64,000 bases of DNA, taken from assembly GCF_025822605.1 (NCBI RefSeq), contig NZ_JACKTY010000020.1, positions 32,524 to 96,523 on the forward strand. Direction: 5' to 3'. Position 1 is the stretch's first letter. Each line of letters opens with the position of its first letter. Source of the DNA: Mycolicibacterium komossense. GTDB lineage: Bacteria; Actinomycetota; Actinomycetes; Mycobacteriales; Mycobacteriaceae. This document shows, piece by piece, positions 45,340 to 54,779 of this stretch. The position numbers and the translations under genes are program-made. Below the pieces are notes generated by a model. It searched no databases and was not told the DNA's origin. It saw only the letters and a list, made by a program, of their open reading frames with translations.

Positions 45340-45355
<16 letters not shown>
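45314..45355 (+). CDS. leuL: Leucine leader peptide of leuA
   Basis: A 13-codon open frame from GTG 45314 to TGA 45353-45355 encoding MQRVLLLGRRDGV, with three consecutive CTC leucine codons (45326-45334). It ends 80 bases before the leuA start and overlaps the first arm of a 10-bp hairpin. This arrangement is that of a transcription-attenuation leader. An overlapping frame from GTG 45312 (MCSGCSSSD...) is also open but less meaningful here. Confidence 0.6.
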
Positions 45356-47255
<1,900 letters not shown>

Positions 47256-47450
47256 CCGAGCGGCCGGCGCGTCGGACAGGGGCCGCGTCGAACAGAGTTG
47301 GGTGGCACCAGCTCGCTTTGTCCCGTGATCTATTCACCGGTGCGGCGATGAAAGCGACCAGTTCGTCTCCATTACTGCGTTTGTCATTACTACGTTTGTC
47401 ATGGCTGTCCCGGTTCGGGACTAAACTTTCGGCGGCGTCAGAAACTGTCC

Positions 47451-47490
47451 GACGTCAGCTCAACGGTTAAGACGTCAGCTCAACGGTTAA
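47451..47490. repeat. Exact 20-bp tandem duplication upstream of the PLDc_N/SHOCT gene
   Basis: GACGTCAGCTCAACGGTTAA occurs at 47451-47470 and again at 47471-47490 without mismatch. The second copy abuts the Shine-Dalgarno GGAG (47491-47494) of the gene at 47503. The duplication therefore changes the 5' untranslated region or promoter spacing. Confidence 0.9.
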
Positions 47491-47502
47491 GGAGTAGCCG
47501 AA

Positions 47503-47886
47503 GTGTGGGATACGTTCTGGCATTTTCTGTGGTCGACGATTGTCATCTTCGCGTTCATCGCGTACCTGATAATCCTGTTCAACATTTTGACGGACCTGTT
47601 CTGGCGTGATCACAAGACATCCGGCTGGATCAAAGCCATCTGGGTGATCTTCCTGATCGTGTTCCCGTACCTGACCGCGATCGTCTACCTGATCGCCCGC
47701 GGTAACGGGATGGCCGATCGGGCGCGAGCTGCGGCGCAGTCGGCGAAGAAGCAGACCGACGACTACATCAAGCAGGCGGCAGGTCGCTCTCCCGCCGAGG
47801 AGATCGCCCACGCGAAGGAATTGCTCGACGCGGGCACGATCACCCAGGCTGAGTTCGATGGCCTGAAAGCCAAAGCACTGGCCTAA
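47503..47886 (+). CDS. PLDc_N/SHOCT-domain membrane protein
   Basis: A 127-residue protein. The N-terminal PLDc_N-type segment has two helices (about 7-30 and 43-66, with GWIKAIWVIFLIVFPYLTAIVYL read in pieces), and the C-terminus is a SHOCT motif (EEIAHAKELLDAGTITQAEFDGLKAKAL). The linker is Ala/Lys-rich and helical. Such proteins are small envelope proteins of unknown function. GTG start; alone on the plus strand between leuA and a convergent exonuclease. Confidence 0.8.
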   Translation: MWDTFWHFLWSTIVIFAFIAYLIILFNILTDLFWRDHKTSGWIKAIWVIFLIVFPYLTAIVYLIARGNGMADRARAAAQSAKKQTDDYIKQAAGRSPAEEIAHAKELLDAGTITQAEFDGLKAKALA

Positions 47887-47898
47887 TTATTCGGACAA

Positions 47899-48888
47899 TC
47901 AAAAAAGCGCGAACTGGTCACCGTCGACGGTGGCATCGGTGAATTGCTCGATACCGGTGCCACCGACGACACCGTGCACGTTGTCCATGAATTCGGTGTC
48001 GGGCACCACCGGCACCCCGAGCTCACGGGCCAGATATCCCTTGCCCTGCTCGGGTGCGGCCTCATTGCAGATCACCAGCGAGGTTTCGGGGTCGACGGTG
48101 TCGCAGTAAGCCAGGCCGGCGTGCAGGATGCGTTCGACAAGTTCCTCATGGGTGCGGCGGCACTCTGCAGACAGGGCGACGCGCATGCCCTGGACCAGTG
48201 GTCGCCCACGGACATAGCGGCCGGGATTCTGATACGGGCACGGCATCCGGGATGCCAGCATCTTCAGCGGGCGCAGTTCGTCATGCGTGACCCGGCCGTT
48301 CGGCCAGCGGCGACGGGTGACTGGCCGGACCGGCAGCCAGATGTCGTGCACAGCCGCGCGTTGCAACGTCGGAAGCAGGACTCGGGACAACACCAGCGCG
48401 TCGTCGAAAGCATCATGGGGCCGCGCCTGGTCGACGCCCCAATGCCTGGCAAGGGTCTCCAACCGCAAGTTGTCCAATCCGAGCTCGAGCCGTCGGCTGA
48501 GTTCGACCGTGCACATCACGTTGTCGACGGGTAGTTCGACACCGGCCAGTTCAGCTTCGGCGGCCAGGAACGAATAATCGAAGCCCACGTTGTGGGCAAC
48601 CAGGGTGCGGCCCTTCAGCAGCGCCAGGAGGTCGGGCGCGATCTCGTCGAAGGTGGGCTGATCTTCGAGCATCTCCGACGTCAAACCGTGCACGTGCGTG
48701 GGTCCGGGGTCGACACCGGGATTGAGCAGACTGACGACGGACTGCTCGATGCGCCCGTCTTCGTCCAGCGCCAGCACGGCCAGGCTGATGGCGCGTGCAG
48801 TACCGGGGTGGAAACCTGACGTCTCGAGGTCGATCACCGCCCAGCCGTCGCCCGGCTCCGCGGAAGGCCGGCCCCAGAGATGGCTCAC
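47899..48888 (-). CDS. DEDDh exonuclease (DnaQ-like) with BRCT domain
   Basis: A 329-residue protein. The exonuclease domain (about 15-180) has VIDLETSG (metal D and E), HVHGLTSEML, LVAHNVGFDYSFL and ARPHDAFDDALVL (HxxxxD). A C-terminal BRCT-like domain (about 230-310) follows, with GMRVALS and GKGYLARELGVPVV. It probably supplies 3'-5' proofreading or repair trimming. In M. tuberculosis the syntenic gene is Rv3711c, dnaQ (from memory). GTG start at 48888. Confidence 0.88.
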   Translation of the reverse strand: MSHLWGRPSAEPGDGWAVIDLETSGFHPGTARAISLAVLALDEDGRIEQSVVSLLNPGVDPGPTHVHGLTSEMLEDQPTFDEIAPDLLALLKGRTLVAHNVGFDYSFLAAEAELAGVELPVDNVMCTVELSRRLELGLDNLRLETLARHWGVDQARPHDAFDDALVLSRVLLPTLQRAAVHDIWLPVRPVTRRRWPNGRVTHDELRPLKMLASRMPCPYQNPGRYVRGRPLVQGMRVALSAECRRTHEELVERILHAGLAYCDTVDPETSLVICNEAAPEQGKGYLARELGVPVVPDTEFMDNVHGVVGGTGIEQFTDATVDGDQFALF

Positions 48889-48977
48889 AAACTCAGGATG
48901 GCACGGAGCGCTGACAATCCCGGACCTTCACTGCGCTGTGCACGATCGTGTCGGGAGGGTCCCACTAAACTGCGAGC

Positions 48978-50219
48978 GTGATCACCGCCCGGGGACGTCT
49001 TGCACTCGCCGCCGGCGCAGGTGCGCGCTGGGCTTCGCGGGTGACCGGACGCGGCGCGGGCGCGATGATCGGTGGCCTCGTGGCGATGACACTGGACAGA
49101 TCGATCCTCCGGCAGCTCGGCGAGGACCGCCGCGCCGTCGTCGTGACCGGCACAAACGGCAAGTCCACCACCACCAGGATGACCGCGGCCGCGCTGGCGA
49201 CCACGGGACCCGTCGCGACCAATGCCGAGGGCGCGAACATGGACGCCGGCCTGATCGCCGCGCTGGCTGCGGCGCGCAACGCCGAACTCGCTGTCCTGGA
49301 GGTCGACGAGATGCATGTGCCGCATGTGGCGGATGCGATCGACCCCAGCGCCATCGTCCTGCTCAATCTCTCGCGCGATCAGCTGGACCGCGTCGGTGAG
49401 ATCAACCACATCGAACGGACCCTGCGGGCCGGCCTGGCCCGACACTCGCGCACCGTCGTCATCGCCAACTGTGACGATGTGCTGATGACGTCGGCCGCCT
49501 ACGACAGTCCGCACGTGGTGTGGGTGGCCGCGGGCGGCGGCTGGGCCGCGGACTCCGTGAGCTGCCCGCGCAGTGGCGAGATCATCGTCCGCGAGGGCGA
49601 CCACTGGTATTCGACGGGCACCGACTTCAAGCGGCCCAGCCCGCAGTGGCGCTTCGACGACGACAACCTCTACGGGCCCGACGGGCTGACGCTGCCGATG
49701 CAGCTGTCCCTGCCGGGGAAGGTGAACCGGGGTAACGCCGCTCAGGCCGTCGCCGCGGCCGTCGCTCTCGGCGCTTCGCCGGCAGAGGCCGTGGCCGCGG
49801 TGTCGCTGGTCGACGAGGTGGCCGGTCGCTACCGCACGGTCCGGCTCGGCGCGCACACCGTGCGCATGCTGTTGGCCAAGAACCCGGCCGGCTGGCAGGA
49901 AGCGCTGTCGATGGTCGACAAGCACGCCGCCGGCGTGGTGATCGCCGTCAACGGCCAGGTTCCCGACGGCGAAGACCTGTCCTGGCTGTGGGATGTGCGC
50001 TTCGAGCAGTTCGGGGTGCACTTTCACAAGACACCAGTGGTGGCCGCCGGTGAGCGCGGGACCGACCTGGGCGTCCGGCTGGGCTACGCCGGTGTCGAGC
50101 ACACCCTGGTACACGACACGGTGGCCGCCATCGCCTCATGCCCGCCCGGTCACGTCGAGGTCGTCGCCAACTACACCGCTTTCTTGGCGTTGAACAGGAT
50201 CGTGGAACGTCGTGGCTGA
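48978..50219 (+). CDS. murT: Lipid II isoglutaminyl synthase, MurT subunit
   Basis: A 413-residue Mur-ligase-like subunit that, with GatD, amidates the alpha-carboxyl of D-glutamate in lipid II. The ATP loop is VVVTGTNGKSTTTRM (about 52-66); the middle domain has EVDEMHVPHVADAI and NLSRDQLDRVGEI; the C-terminal DUF1727-type domain has AKNPAGWQEAL, VNGQVPDGEDLSWLWDV and ANYTAFLALN. The Cys4 zinc ribbon of firmicute MurT is not intact here: only SCPRSGE retains one Cys. It overlaps gatD by eight bases. Confidence 0.93.
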   Translation: MITARGRLALAAGAGARWASRVTGRGAGAMIGGLVAMTLDRSILRQLGEDRRAVVVTGTNGKSTTTRMTAAALATTGPVATNAEGANMDAGLIAALAAARNAELAVLEVDEMHVPHVADAIDPSAIVLLNLSRDQLDRVGEINHIERTLRAGLARHSRTVVIANCDDVLMTSAAYDSPHVVWVAAGGGWAADSVSCPRSGEIIVREGDHWYSTGTDFKRPSPQWRFDDDNLYGPDGLTLPMQLSLPGKVNRGNAAQAVAAAVALGASPAEAVAAVSLVDEVAGRYRTVRLGAHTVRMLLAKNPAGWQEALSMVDKHAAGVVIAVNGQVPDGEDLSWLWDVRFEQFGVHFHKTPVVAAGERGTDLGVRLGYAGVEHTLVHDTVAAIASCPPGHVEVVANYTAFLALNRIVERRG

Positions 50220-50928
50220 CTCGCAGATCCGGATCGGGCTGGTGCTGCCCGATGTGATGGGCACCTACGGCGACGGCGGTAACGCGGTCGTGCTGCGACA
50301 GCGGTTGCGGCTGCGCGGTTTTGCCGCCGAGATTGTCGAGATCACGCTGGCCGATCCGGTGCCGTCATCGTTGGATCTCTACACATTGGGGGGCGCCGAG
50401 GACTACGCGCAGCGCCTGGCGACCAAACACCTGCTGCGCTATCCGGGGCTGCAGGAGGCCGCAGAGCGCGGCGCCCCCGTGCTGGCGATCTGCGCGGCGA
50501 TCCAGGTGCTCGGGCACTGGTATGAAACCTCGGCCGGTGAGCGGGTCGAGGGCGTCGGAATGCTCGACGTCACGACCTCACCGCAGGCGTCGCGCACCAT
50601 CGGCGAAGTGGCTTCCACACCACTGATCGACGGCCTGAAGGAACCACTGACCGGGTTCGAAAACCACCGCGGCGGAACAGTTCTGGGCTCCGCGGCCCGT
50701 CCGCTGGCAGCTGTGACCAAGGGCGCGGGCAACCGTCTGGGCGACGGGTACGACGGCGCGGTGCAGGGCAGCGTCGTCGCCACCTACCTGCACGGGCCGT
50801 GTCTGGCCCGCAACCCGGAGCTGGCCGATCTGCTGCTGTCGCGGGTGGTCGGCGATCTGGCGCCCCTGCCGCTGACCGAGGTCGACCAGTTGCGCCGCGA
50901 ACGCCTGGCCGCTCCCCGCCGGGTCTAG
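50212..50928 (+). CDS. gatD: Lipid II isoglutaminyl synthase, GatD glutaminase subunit
   Basis: A 238-residue class I glutamine amidotransferase-like (CobB/CobQ-type) subunit providing ammonia to MurT. The nucleophile is C94 in LAICAAIQVLGHWYE and the catalytic histidine H194 in TYLHGPCLARN; the early VLPDVMGTYGDGGNAVVL loop is typical. GTG 50212 overlaps murT by eight bases, so the subunits are translationally coupled. Confidence 0.94.
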   Translation: MADSQIRIGLVLPDVMGTYGDGGNAVVLRQRLRLRGFAAEIVEITLADPVPSSLDLYTLGGAEDYAQRLATKHLLRYPGLQEAAERGAPVLAICAAIQVLGHWYETSAGERVEGVGMLDVTTSPQASRTIGEVASTPLIDGLKEPLTGFENHRGGTVLGSAARPLAAVTKGAGNRLGDGYDGAVQGSVVATYLHGPCLARNPELADLLLSRVVGDLAPLPLTEVDQLRRERLAAPRRV

Positions 50929-50941
50929 GCCGCGCGGTTCC

Positions 50942-51553
50942 CTAGACCATCTGGCGGCGGCCGGACAGGGCGCGGCCGAGTGTCAGCTCGTCGGCGAACT
51001 CCAGGTCACCGCCCATCGGCAGACCCGAGGCGATCCTGGTGACGGTGAGGCCGGGGATATCGCGCAGCATCCGGACCAGATAGGTCGCGGTGGCTTCCCC
51101 TTCGGTATTCGGGTCGGTGGCGATGATGACTTCGGCGATGTCCACGCCGTCGACACGTTCACCGATTCGGTTGAGCAGCTCGCGGATTCGCAGTTGCTCG
51201 GGACCGATACCCGACAACGGGTCAAGTGCGCCGCCGAGAACGTGGTAGCGGCCACGGAATTCGCGGGTGCGCTCGACGGCCTGGACATCCTTGGGCTCCT
51301 CGACCACACACACCTGCGTGCCGTCGCGGCGCGGGTCGTTGCAGATCCGGCAGCGCTGGTCGTCGGAGACATTGCCGCACACCGCGCAGAAGGTGACCCC
51401 GTCGCGCACGCGGCCCAGCACCGCGGTCAGCCGGTCAATATCCGGCGGCTCCACCGACAGCAGATGGAAGGCGATGCGCTGTGCGCTCTTTGGACCGATG
51501 CCCGGCAATTTGCCCAGTTCGTCGATCAGGTCCTGGACCGGACCTTCAAACAC
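50942..51553 (-). CDS. recR: Recombination protein RecR
   Basis: A 203-residue DNA-binding protein of RecFOR repair. The helix-hairpin-helix [18 protein letters not shown] is near the N-terminus, a four-cysteine zinc motif lies at [16 protein letters not shown], and the Toprim domain follows ([10 protein letters not shown], then [21 protein letters not shown]). Start GTG 51553 is one base past the ybaB stop, the common ybaB-recR operon. Confidence 0.96.
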   Translation of the reverse strand: MFEGPVQDLIDELGKLPGIGPKSAQRIAFHLLSVEPPDIDRLTAVLGRVRDGVTFCAVCGNVSDDQRCRICNDPRRDGTQVCVVEEPKDVQAVERTREFRGRYHVLGGALDPLSGIGPEQLRIRELLNRIGERVDGVDIAEVIIATDPNTEGEATATYLVRMLRDIPGLTVTRIASGLPMGGDLEFADELTLGRALSGRRQMV

Positions 51554-51554
51554 G

Positions 51555-51887
51555 CTAAAGCCCCGGAATTCCCAGAGCGTCGCCCATCCCGCCGGCCAGC
51601 GGTCCGAGCCGCGTCTGCGCCAGGATGGTCACCTGCTTCGCAGCGTCGGCCAGGGCGCCGACGATGAGGTCCTGCAGTGTCTCGGCATCGTCGGGGTCGA
51701 TGACCTTCGGGTCGATGTTCACGGCCACCACCTCGCCGCTGCCCTTCACCGTCACCTGCACCAGACCGCCGCCGGCCTGTCCGTGCACCTCGGTGTTGGC
51801 GAGTTTTTCCTGGGCCTCCATCAGCTGCTGCTGCATCTGCTGAGCCTGGGCCAGCAGCGCCGACATGTCCGGTTGACCGGGTTGCAT
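51555..51887 (-). CDS. YbaB/EbfC family nucleoid-associated protein
   Basis: A 110-residue DNA-binding protein of the YbaB family. The helical N-terminus [21 protein letters not shown] and the central [23 protein letters not shown] strand segment are diagnostic. It binds and compacts DNA as a dimer. It is followed by recR with a one-base gap, and is divergent from the amidase gene. Confidence 0.93.
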   Translation of the reverse strand: MQPGQPDMSALLAQAQQMQQQLMEAQEKLANTEVHGQAGGGLVQVTVKGSGEVVAVNIDPKVIDPDDAETLQDLIVGALADAAKQVTILAQTRLGPLAGGMGDALGIPGL

Positions 51888-51985
51888 GACAGTCCCCTTG
51901 CGTATTGGTCTCGACTTGGTTGCGCATCGGTGTTTTCACGCGTTCAGTCCTTCAAGCCTAGACGCGGCCGGGCTACGGTGGCGCC

Positions 51986-52762
51986 GTGCACGTACCAGCC
52001 TGGCTTCGTGTCGGCGCGCAGATCGTCGTCGGCGTCCTGATCGCGGCTTCGACCGCATTCTCCCCGGTGATCAGCCCCACCGCATACGGTGCCCCGGCGA
52101 ATATCGCGGGCATGATCGTGTTCCTCGACCCCGGCCACAACGGCGCCAACGACAGCTCCATCGGCAACCAGGTGACGACCGGACGCGGCGGCACCAAAGA
52201 CTGCCAGACCAGCGGCACCACCACCGACGACGGGTTCCCCGAGCACACCTTCAACTGGGACACCGTCCTGCGCATCCGGCAGGAACTGACCGCGCTGGGC
52301 GTGCGGACGGCGATGTCCCGCGGCGACGACACCGGTCTCGGCCCGTGCGTCGACCAGCGCGCCGCCATGGCCAACGCGCTGCAACCCAATGCGATCGTCA
52401 GCATCCACGCCGACGGCGGCCCGGCGACCGGCCGTGGCTTCCACGTCAACTATTCCGACCCGCCGCTGAACAACGCCCAGGCCGGCCCGTCGGTGCGGTT
52501 CGCACAGATCATGCGGGATCAGCTAGTAGCCTCCGGCATCCCGGCGGCCAACTACATCGGCTCCAACGGGCTCTACGGGCGCGCGGATCTGACCGGGCTG
52601 AATCTGGCGCAGTATCCGTCGATCCTGGTGGAGATGGGCAATATGAAGAACCCGGCCGACTCGGCACTGATGAAGACCCCCGAAGGCCAGCAGAAATACG
52701 CCGATGCGGTGGTCAAGGGCATCGCTGGTTTCCTGGCGACACAGCCGGCGCGGACTGCCTAG
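51986..52762 (+). CDS. N-acetylmuramoyl-L-alanine amidase (Amidase_3)
   Basis: A 258-residue secreted zinc amidase that cuts the bond between muramic acid and the peptide stem. A signal segment (IVVGVLIAASTAFSPVISPTAYG, read in pieces) is followed by the catalytic domain with zinc ligands H51 (LDPGHNG), E86 (FPEHTFNWD) and H141 (SIHADGG), and the catalytic E216 (ILVEMGNMKN). GTG 51986. Single domain without a cell-wall binding module, as in M. tuberculosis Rv3717 (from memory). Cysteines C73 and C121 may form a disulphide. Confidence 0.93.
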   Translation: MHVPAWLRVGAQIVVGVLIAASTAFSPVISPTAYGAPANIAGMIVFLDPGHNGANDSSIGNQVTTGRGGTKDCQTSGTTTDDGFPEHTFNWDTVLRIRQELTALGVRTAMSRGDDTGLGPCVDQRAAMANALQPNAIVSIHADGGPATGRGFHVNYSDPPLNNAQAGPSVRFAQIMRDQLVASGIPAANYIGSNGLYGRADLTGLNLAQYPSILVEMGNMKNPADSALMKTPEGQQKYADAVVKGIAGFLATQPARTA

Positions 52763-52793
52763 CCGTCATCGAGATCTAGCCGTCATCGAGATA
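52760..52793. repeat. 17-bp tandem duplication at the amidase stop
   Basis: TAGCCGTCATCGAGATC (52760-52776) is followed by TAGCCGTCATCGAGATA (52777-52793), one mismatch at the last base. The first copy begins with the amidase TAG stop codon, so the duplication extends past the gene without altering the protein. Confidence 0.8.
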
Positions 52794-52840
52794 GAGCCGG
52801 CTGCGAGTTGCTCACACTTCCTGGCACTCGGCTCCATCTC
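52788..52840. terminator. Convergent-gene hairpin
   Basis: GAGATAGAGCCG (52788-52799) pairs with CGGCTCCATCTC (52829-52840) over 11 of 12 positions, with a 29-base loop. It lies between the convergent amidase (ends 52762) and the SRPBCC gene (ends 52852), a position suited to a two-way terminator. The loop is long, so confidence is moderate. Confidence 0.45.
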
Positions 52841-52851
52841 AACGCCGAAAT

Positions 52852-53289
52852 CTAGCCTTCGACCTGTTTCTTCAGGTTTTCCAGCACCTCGGCCTGGATC
52901 TTCTTCAGACCGAGCGGGGCGAAGGTCTTCTCGAAGAAGCCCCCGATGCCGCCCGCGCCTTTCCACGACGTCTTGACGGTGACGCTGGCACCGGGGCCGG
53001 CGGGCGCGACGGTCCAGTTGGTCACCATCGACGAATTTGCGTCCTTCTCGATGACGGTGTGGCCGGCGACGTCAACCGACGCCTGCACGGTGCGCGACCG
53101 AGACTTGGTCGCCTGCAGTTTCCACGTCGCGACCGTCCCGGCCCCGACCCCGCCCTGCAGCACCTTGTACTCGCTGTACTGCGGCGACAGGATCTTGGGG
53201 CGGACCTCGTTGTAGTCGGCCACAGCGGCGAACACCGTGTCGGGCTCGGCGTTGATCAGAACCGTGCTGGACGCGCTGACCTGTCCCAT
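52852..53289 (-). CDS. SRPBCC-domain (START-like) protein
   Basis: A 145-residue lipid- or ligand-binding protein of the SRPBCC fold. The start MGQVSASSTVLINAEPDTVFAAVADY (read in pieces) and the helix GFFEKTFAPLGLKKIQAEVLENLKKQV at the C-terminus are typical. ATG 53289 is chosen over an in-frame upstream start at 53415 that overlaps the divergent oxidase gene. Ligand unknown; position of Rv3718c (from memory). Confidence 0.82.
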   Translation of the reverse strand: MGQVSASSTVLINAEPDTVFAAVADYNEVRPKILSPQYSEYKVLQGGVGAGTVATWKLQATKSRSRTVQASVDVAGHTVIEKDANSSMVTNWTVAPAGPGASVTVKTSWKGAGGIGGFFEKTFAPLGLKKIQAEVLENLKKQVEG

Positions 53290-53390
53290 CAGGAAGAACT
53301 CCTTGTTTGCGGTGACCGCGACATGACGCCGCAGTGTGATTCTGCAGCCGTGCGGTCGCATCGGCTGCTGCCTCGGACTAGCGTATATGC

Positions 53391-54779
53391 GTGTCTGTTC
53401 CCGCAACTGACGCACTGGCAGCTCACGCCGCTGGCGTCGAGCGACTACTCGCTAGCTATCGCGTCATCCCACCGAAGGCTACGGTCCGCCTCGCCAAACC
53501 CACCTCGAACCTGTTCCGGACCAGGGCCAAGAGTGACGCCCCCGGCCTGGACGTGTCCGGTCTGACGGGCGTGATCTCCGTCGATCCGCACGCGCGCACC
53601 GCCGACGTCGCCGGCATGTGCACCTACGAAGATCTGGTGGCGGCGACGCTGCCCTACGGGTTGTCCCCGCTGGTGGTTCCGCAGCTCAAGACCATCACCC
53701 TCGGCGGCGCCGTGACCGGCCTCGGCATCGAATCGGCGTCATTCCGCAACGGCCTGCCCCACGAGTCCGTCCTGGAGCTCGACATCTTGACCGGCACCGG
53801 CGAAGTCATCACCGCTTCGGCGGACCAGCACCCCGACCTGTTTCGAAGTTTCCCGAATTCTTATGGCACGCTTGGCTATTCAGTTCGTTTGCGGATCGAG
53901 CTCGAGCCGGTGCGCCCGTTCGTCGCGGTCAAGCACGTGCGCTTCCACTCGTTGACCGAGCTGATCTCCGCGATGGACCGGATCGTCGAAACCGGTGGCT
54001 ACGAAGGTGTACGCATCGACTACCTCGACGGGGTGGTGTTCAGCGCCGACGAGTCCTACCTGTGCCTGGGTGTGCAGACGGCGACTCCCGGACCCGTCAG
54101 CGATTACACCGGCAAGGACATCTACTACCGGTCGATCCAACACAGCACCGGTGAGAAGGACGACCGCCTGACGATTCACGATTACCTGTGGCGCTGGGAT
54201 ACCGACTGGTTCTGGTGTTCGCGGGCCTTCGGCGCGCAGAATCCGACCATCCGCCGGTTCTGGCCGCGCCGCCTGCGCCGCAGCAGCTTCTACTGGAAGC
54301 TGATCGGCTACGACCAGCGCTTCGACATCGCCGACCGCATCGAGAAACGCCACGGCCGACCGCCGCGCGAGCGTGTCGTACAGGATGTCGAGCTGCCCAT
54401 CGAACGGACCGCGGAGTTTCTGCAATGGTTCCTCGACGAGGTCCCGATCGAGCCGATCTGGCTGTGCCCGTTGAAGCTGCGGGACCGTCAGGGAGCAGGC
54501 GCCTGGCCGCTGTATCCCATCCGCGCCGGCCACACCTACGTCAACGTAGGCTTCTGGTCTTCGGTACCGGTGGGCCCCGAGGAGGGCTATACCAACCGGC
54601 TGATCGAACGCAAGGTCAGCGATCTCGACGGGCATAAGTCGCTGTACTCGGATGCTTATTACTCACACGAAGAGTTCGACGAGCTCTACGGCGGAGAAAC
54701 ATACAAGACGGTCAAAAAGGCCTACGATCCCGATTCACGGCTGCTCGATCTCTACTCGAAGGCGGTGCAACGACGATGA
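53391..54779 (+). CDS. DWARF1-like FAD reductase (probable 10-methylene fatty acid reductase)
   Basis: A 462-residue FAD_binding_4 flavoprotein. The FAD domain has GVISVDPHARTADVAGMCTYEDLVAATLPYGLSP (read in pieces) and TLGGAVTGLGIESASF. The C-terminus SLYSDAYYSHEEFDELYGGETY resembles the sterol C24-reductase (DWARF1) family. Together with the CFA-type methyltransferase encoded next (four-base overlap), it matches the two-gene system for 10-methyl branched (tuberculostearic) acids, called tmsA-tmsB or bfaA-bfaB in the literature I recall. It would reduce the methylene intermediate. GTG 53391. Confidence 0.7.
   Translation: MSVPATDALAAHAAGVERLLASYRVIPPKATVRLAKPTSNLFRTRAKSDAPGLDVSGLTGVISVDPHARTADVAGMCTYEDLVAATLPYGLSPLVVPQLKTITLGGAVTGLGIESASFRNGLPHESVLELDILTGTGEVITASADQHPDLFRSFPNSYGTLGYSVRLRIELEPVRPFVAVKHVRFHSLTELISAMDRIVETGGYEGVRIDYLDGVVFSADESYLCLGVQTATPGPVSDYTGKDIYYRSIQHSTGEKDDRLTIHDYLWRWDTDWFWCSRAFGAQNPTIRRFWPRRLRRSSFYWKLIGYDQRFDIADRIEKRHGRPPRERVVQDVELPIERTAEFLQWFLDEVPIEPIWLCPLKLRDRQGAGAWPLYPIRAGHTYVNVGFWSSVPVGPEEGYTNRLIERKVSDLDGHKSLYSDAYYSHEEFDELYGGETYKTVKKAYDPDSRLLDLYSKAVQRR

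Noticed and set aside
47407..47421. GTCCCG-GTT-CGGGAC hairpin as leuA terminator
   Set aside because: Six base pairs, 150 bases from the stop and followed by no U-run; it could be chance in GC-rich DNA.
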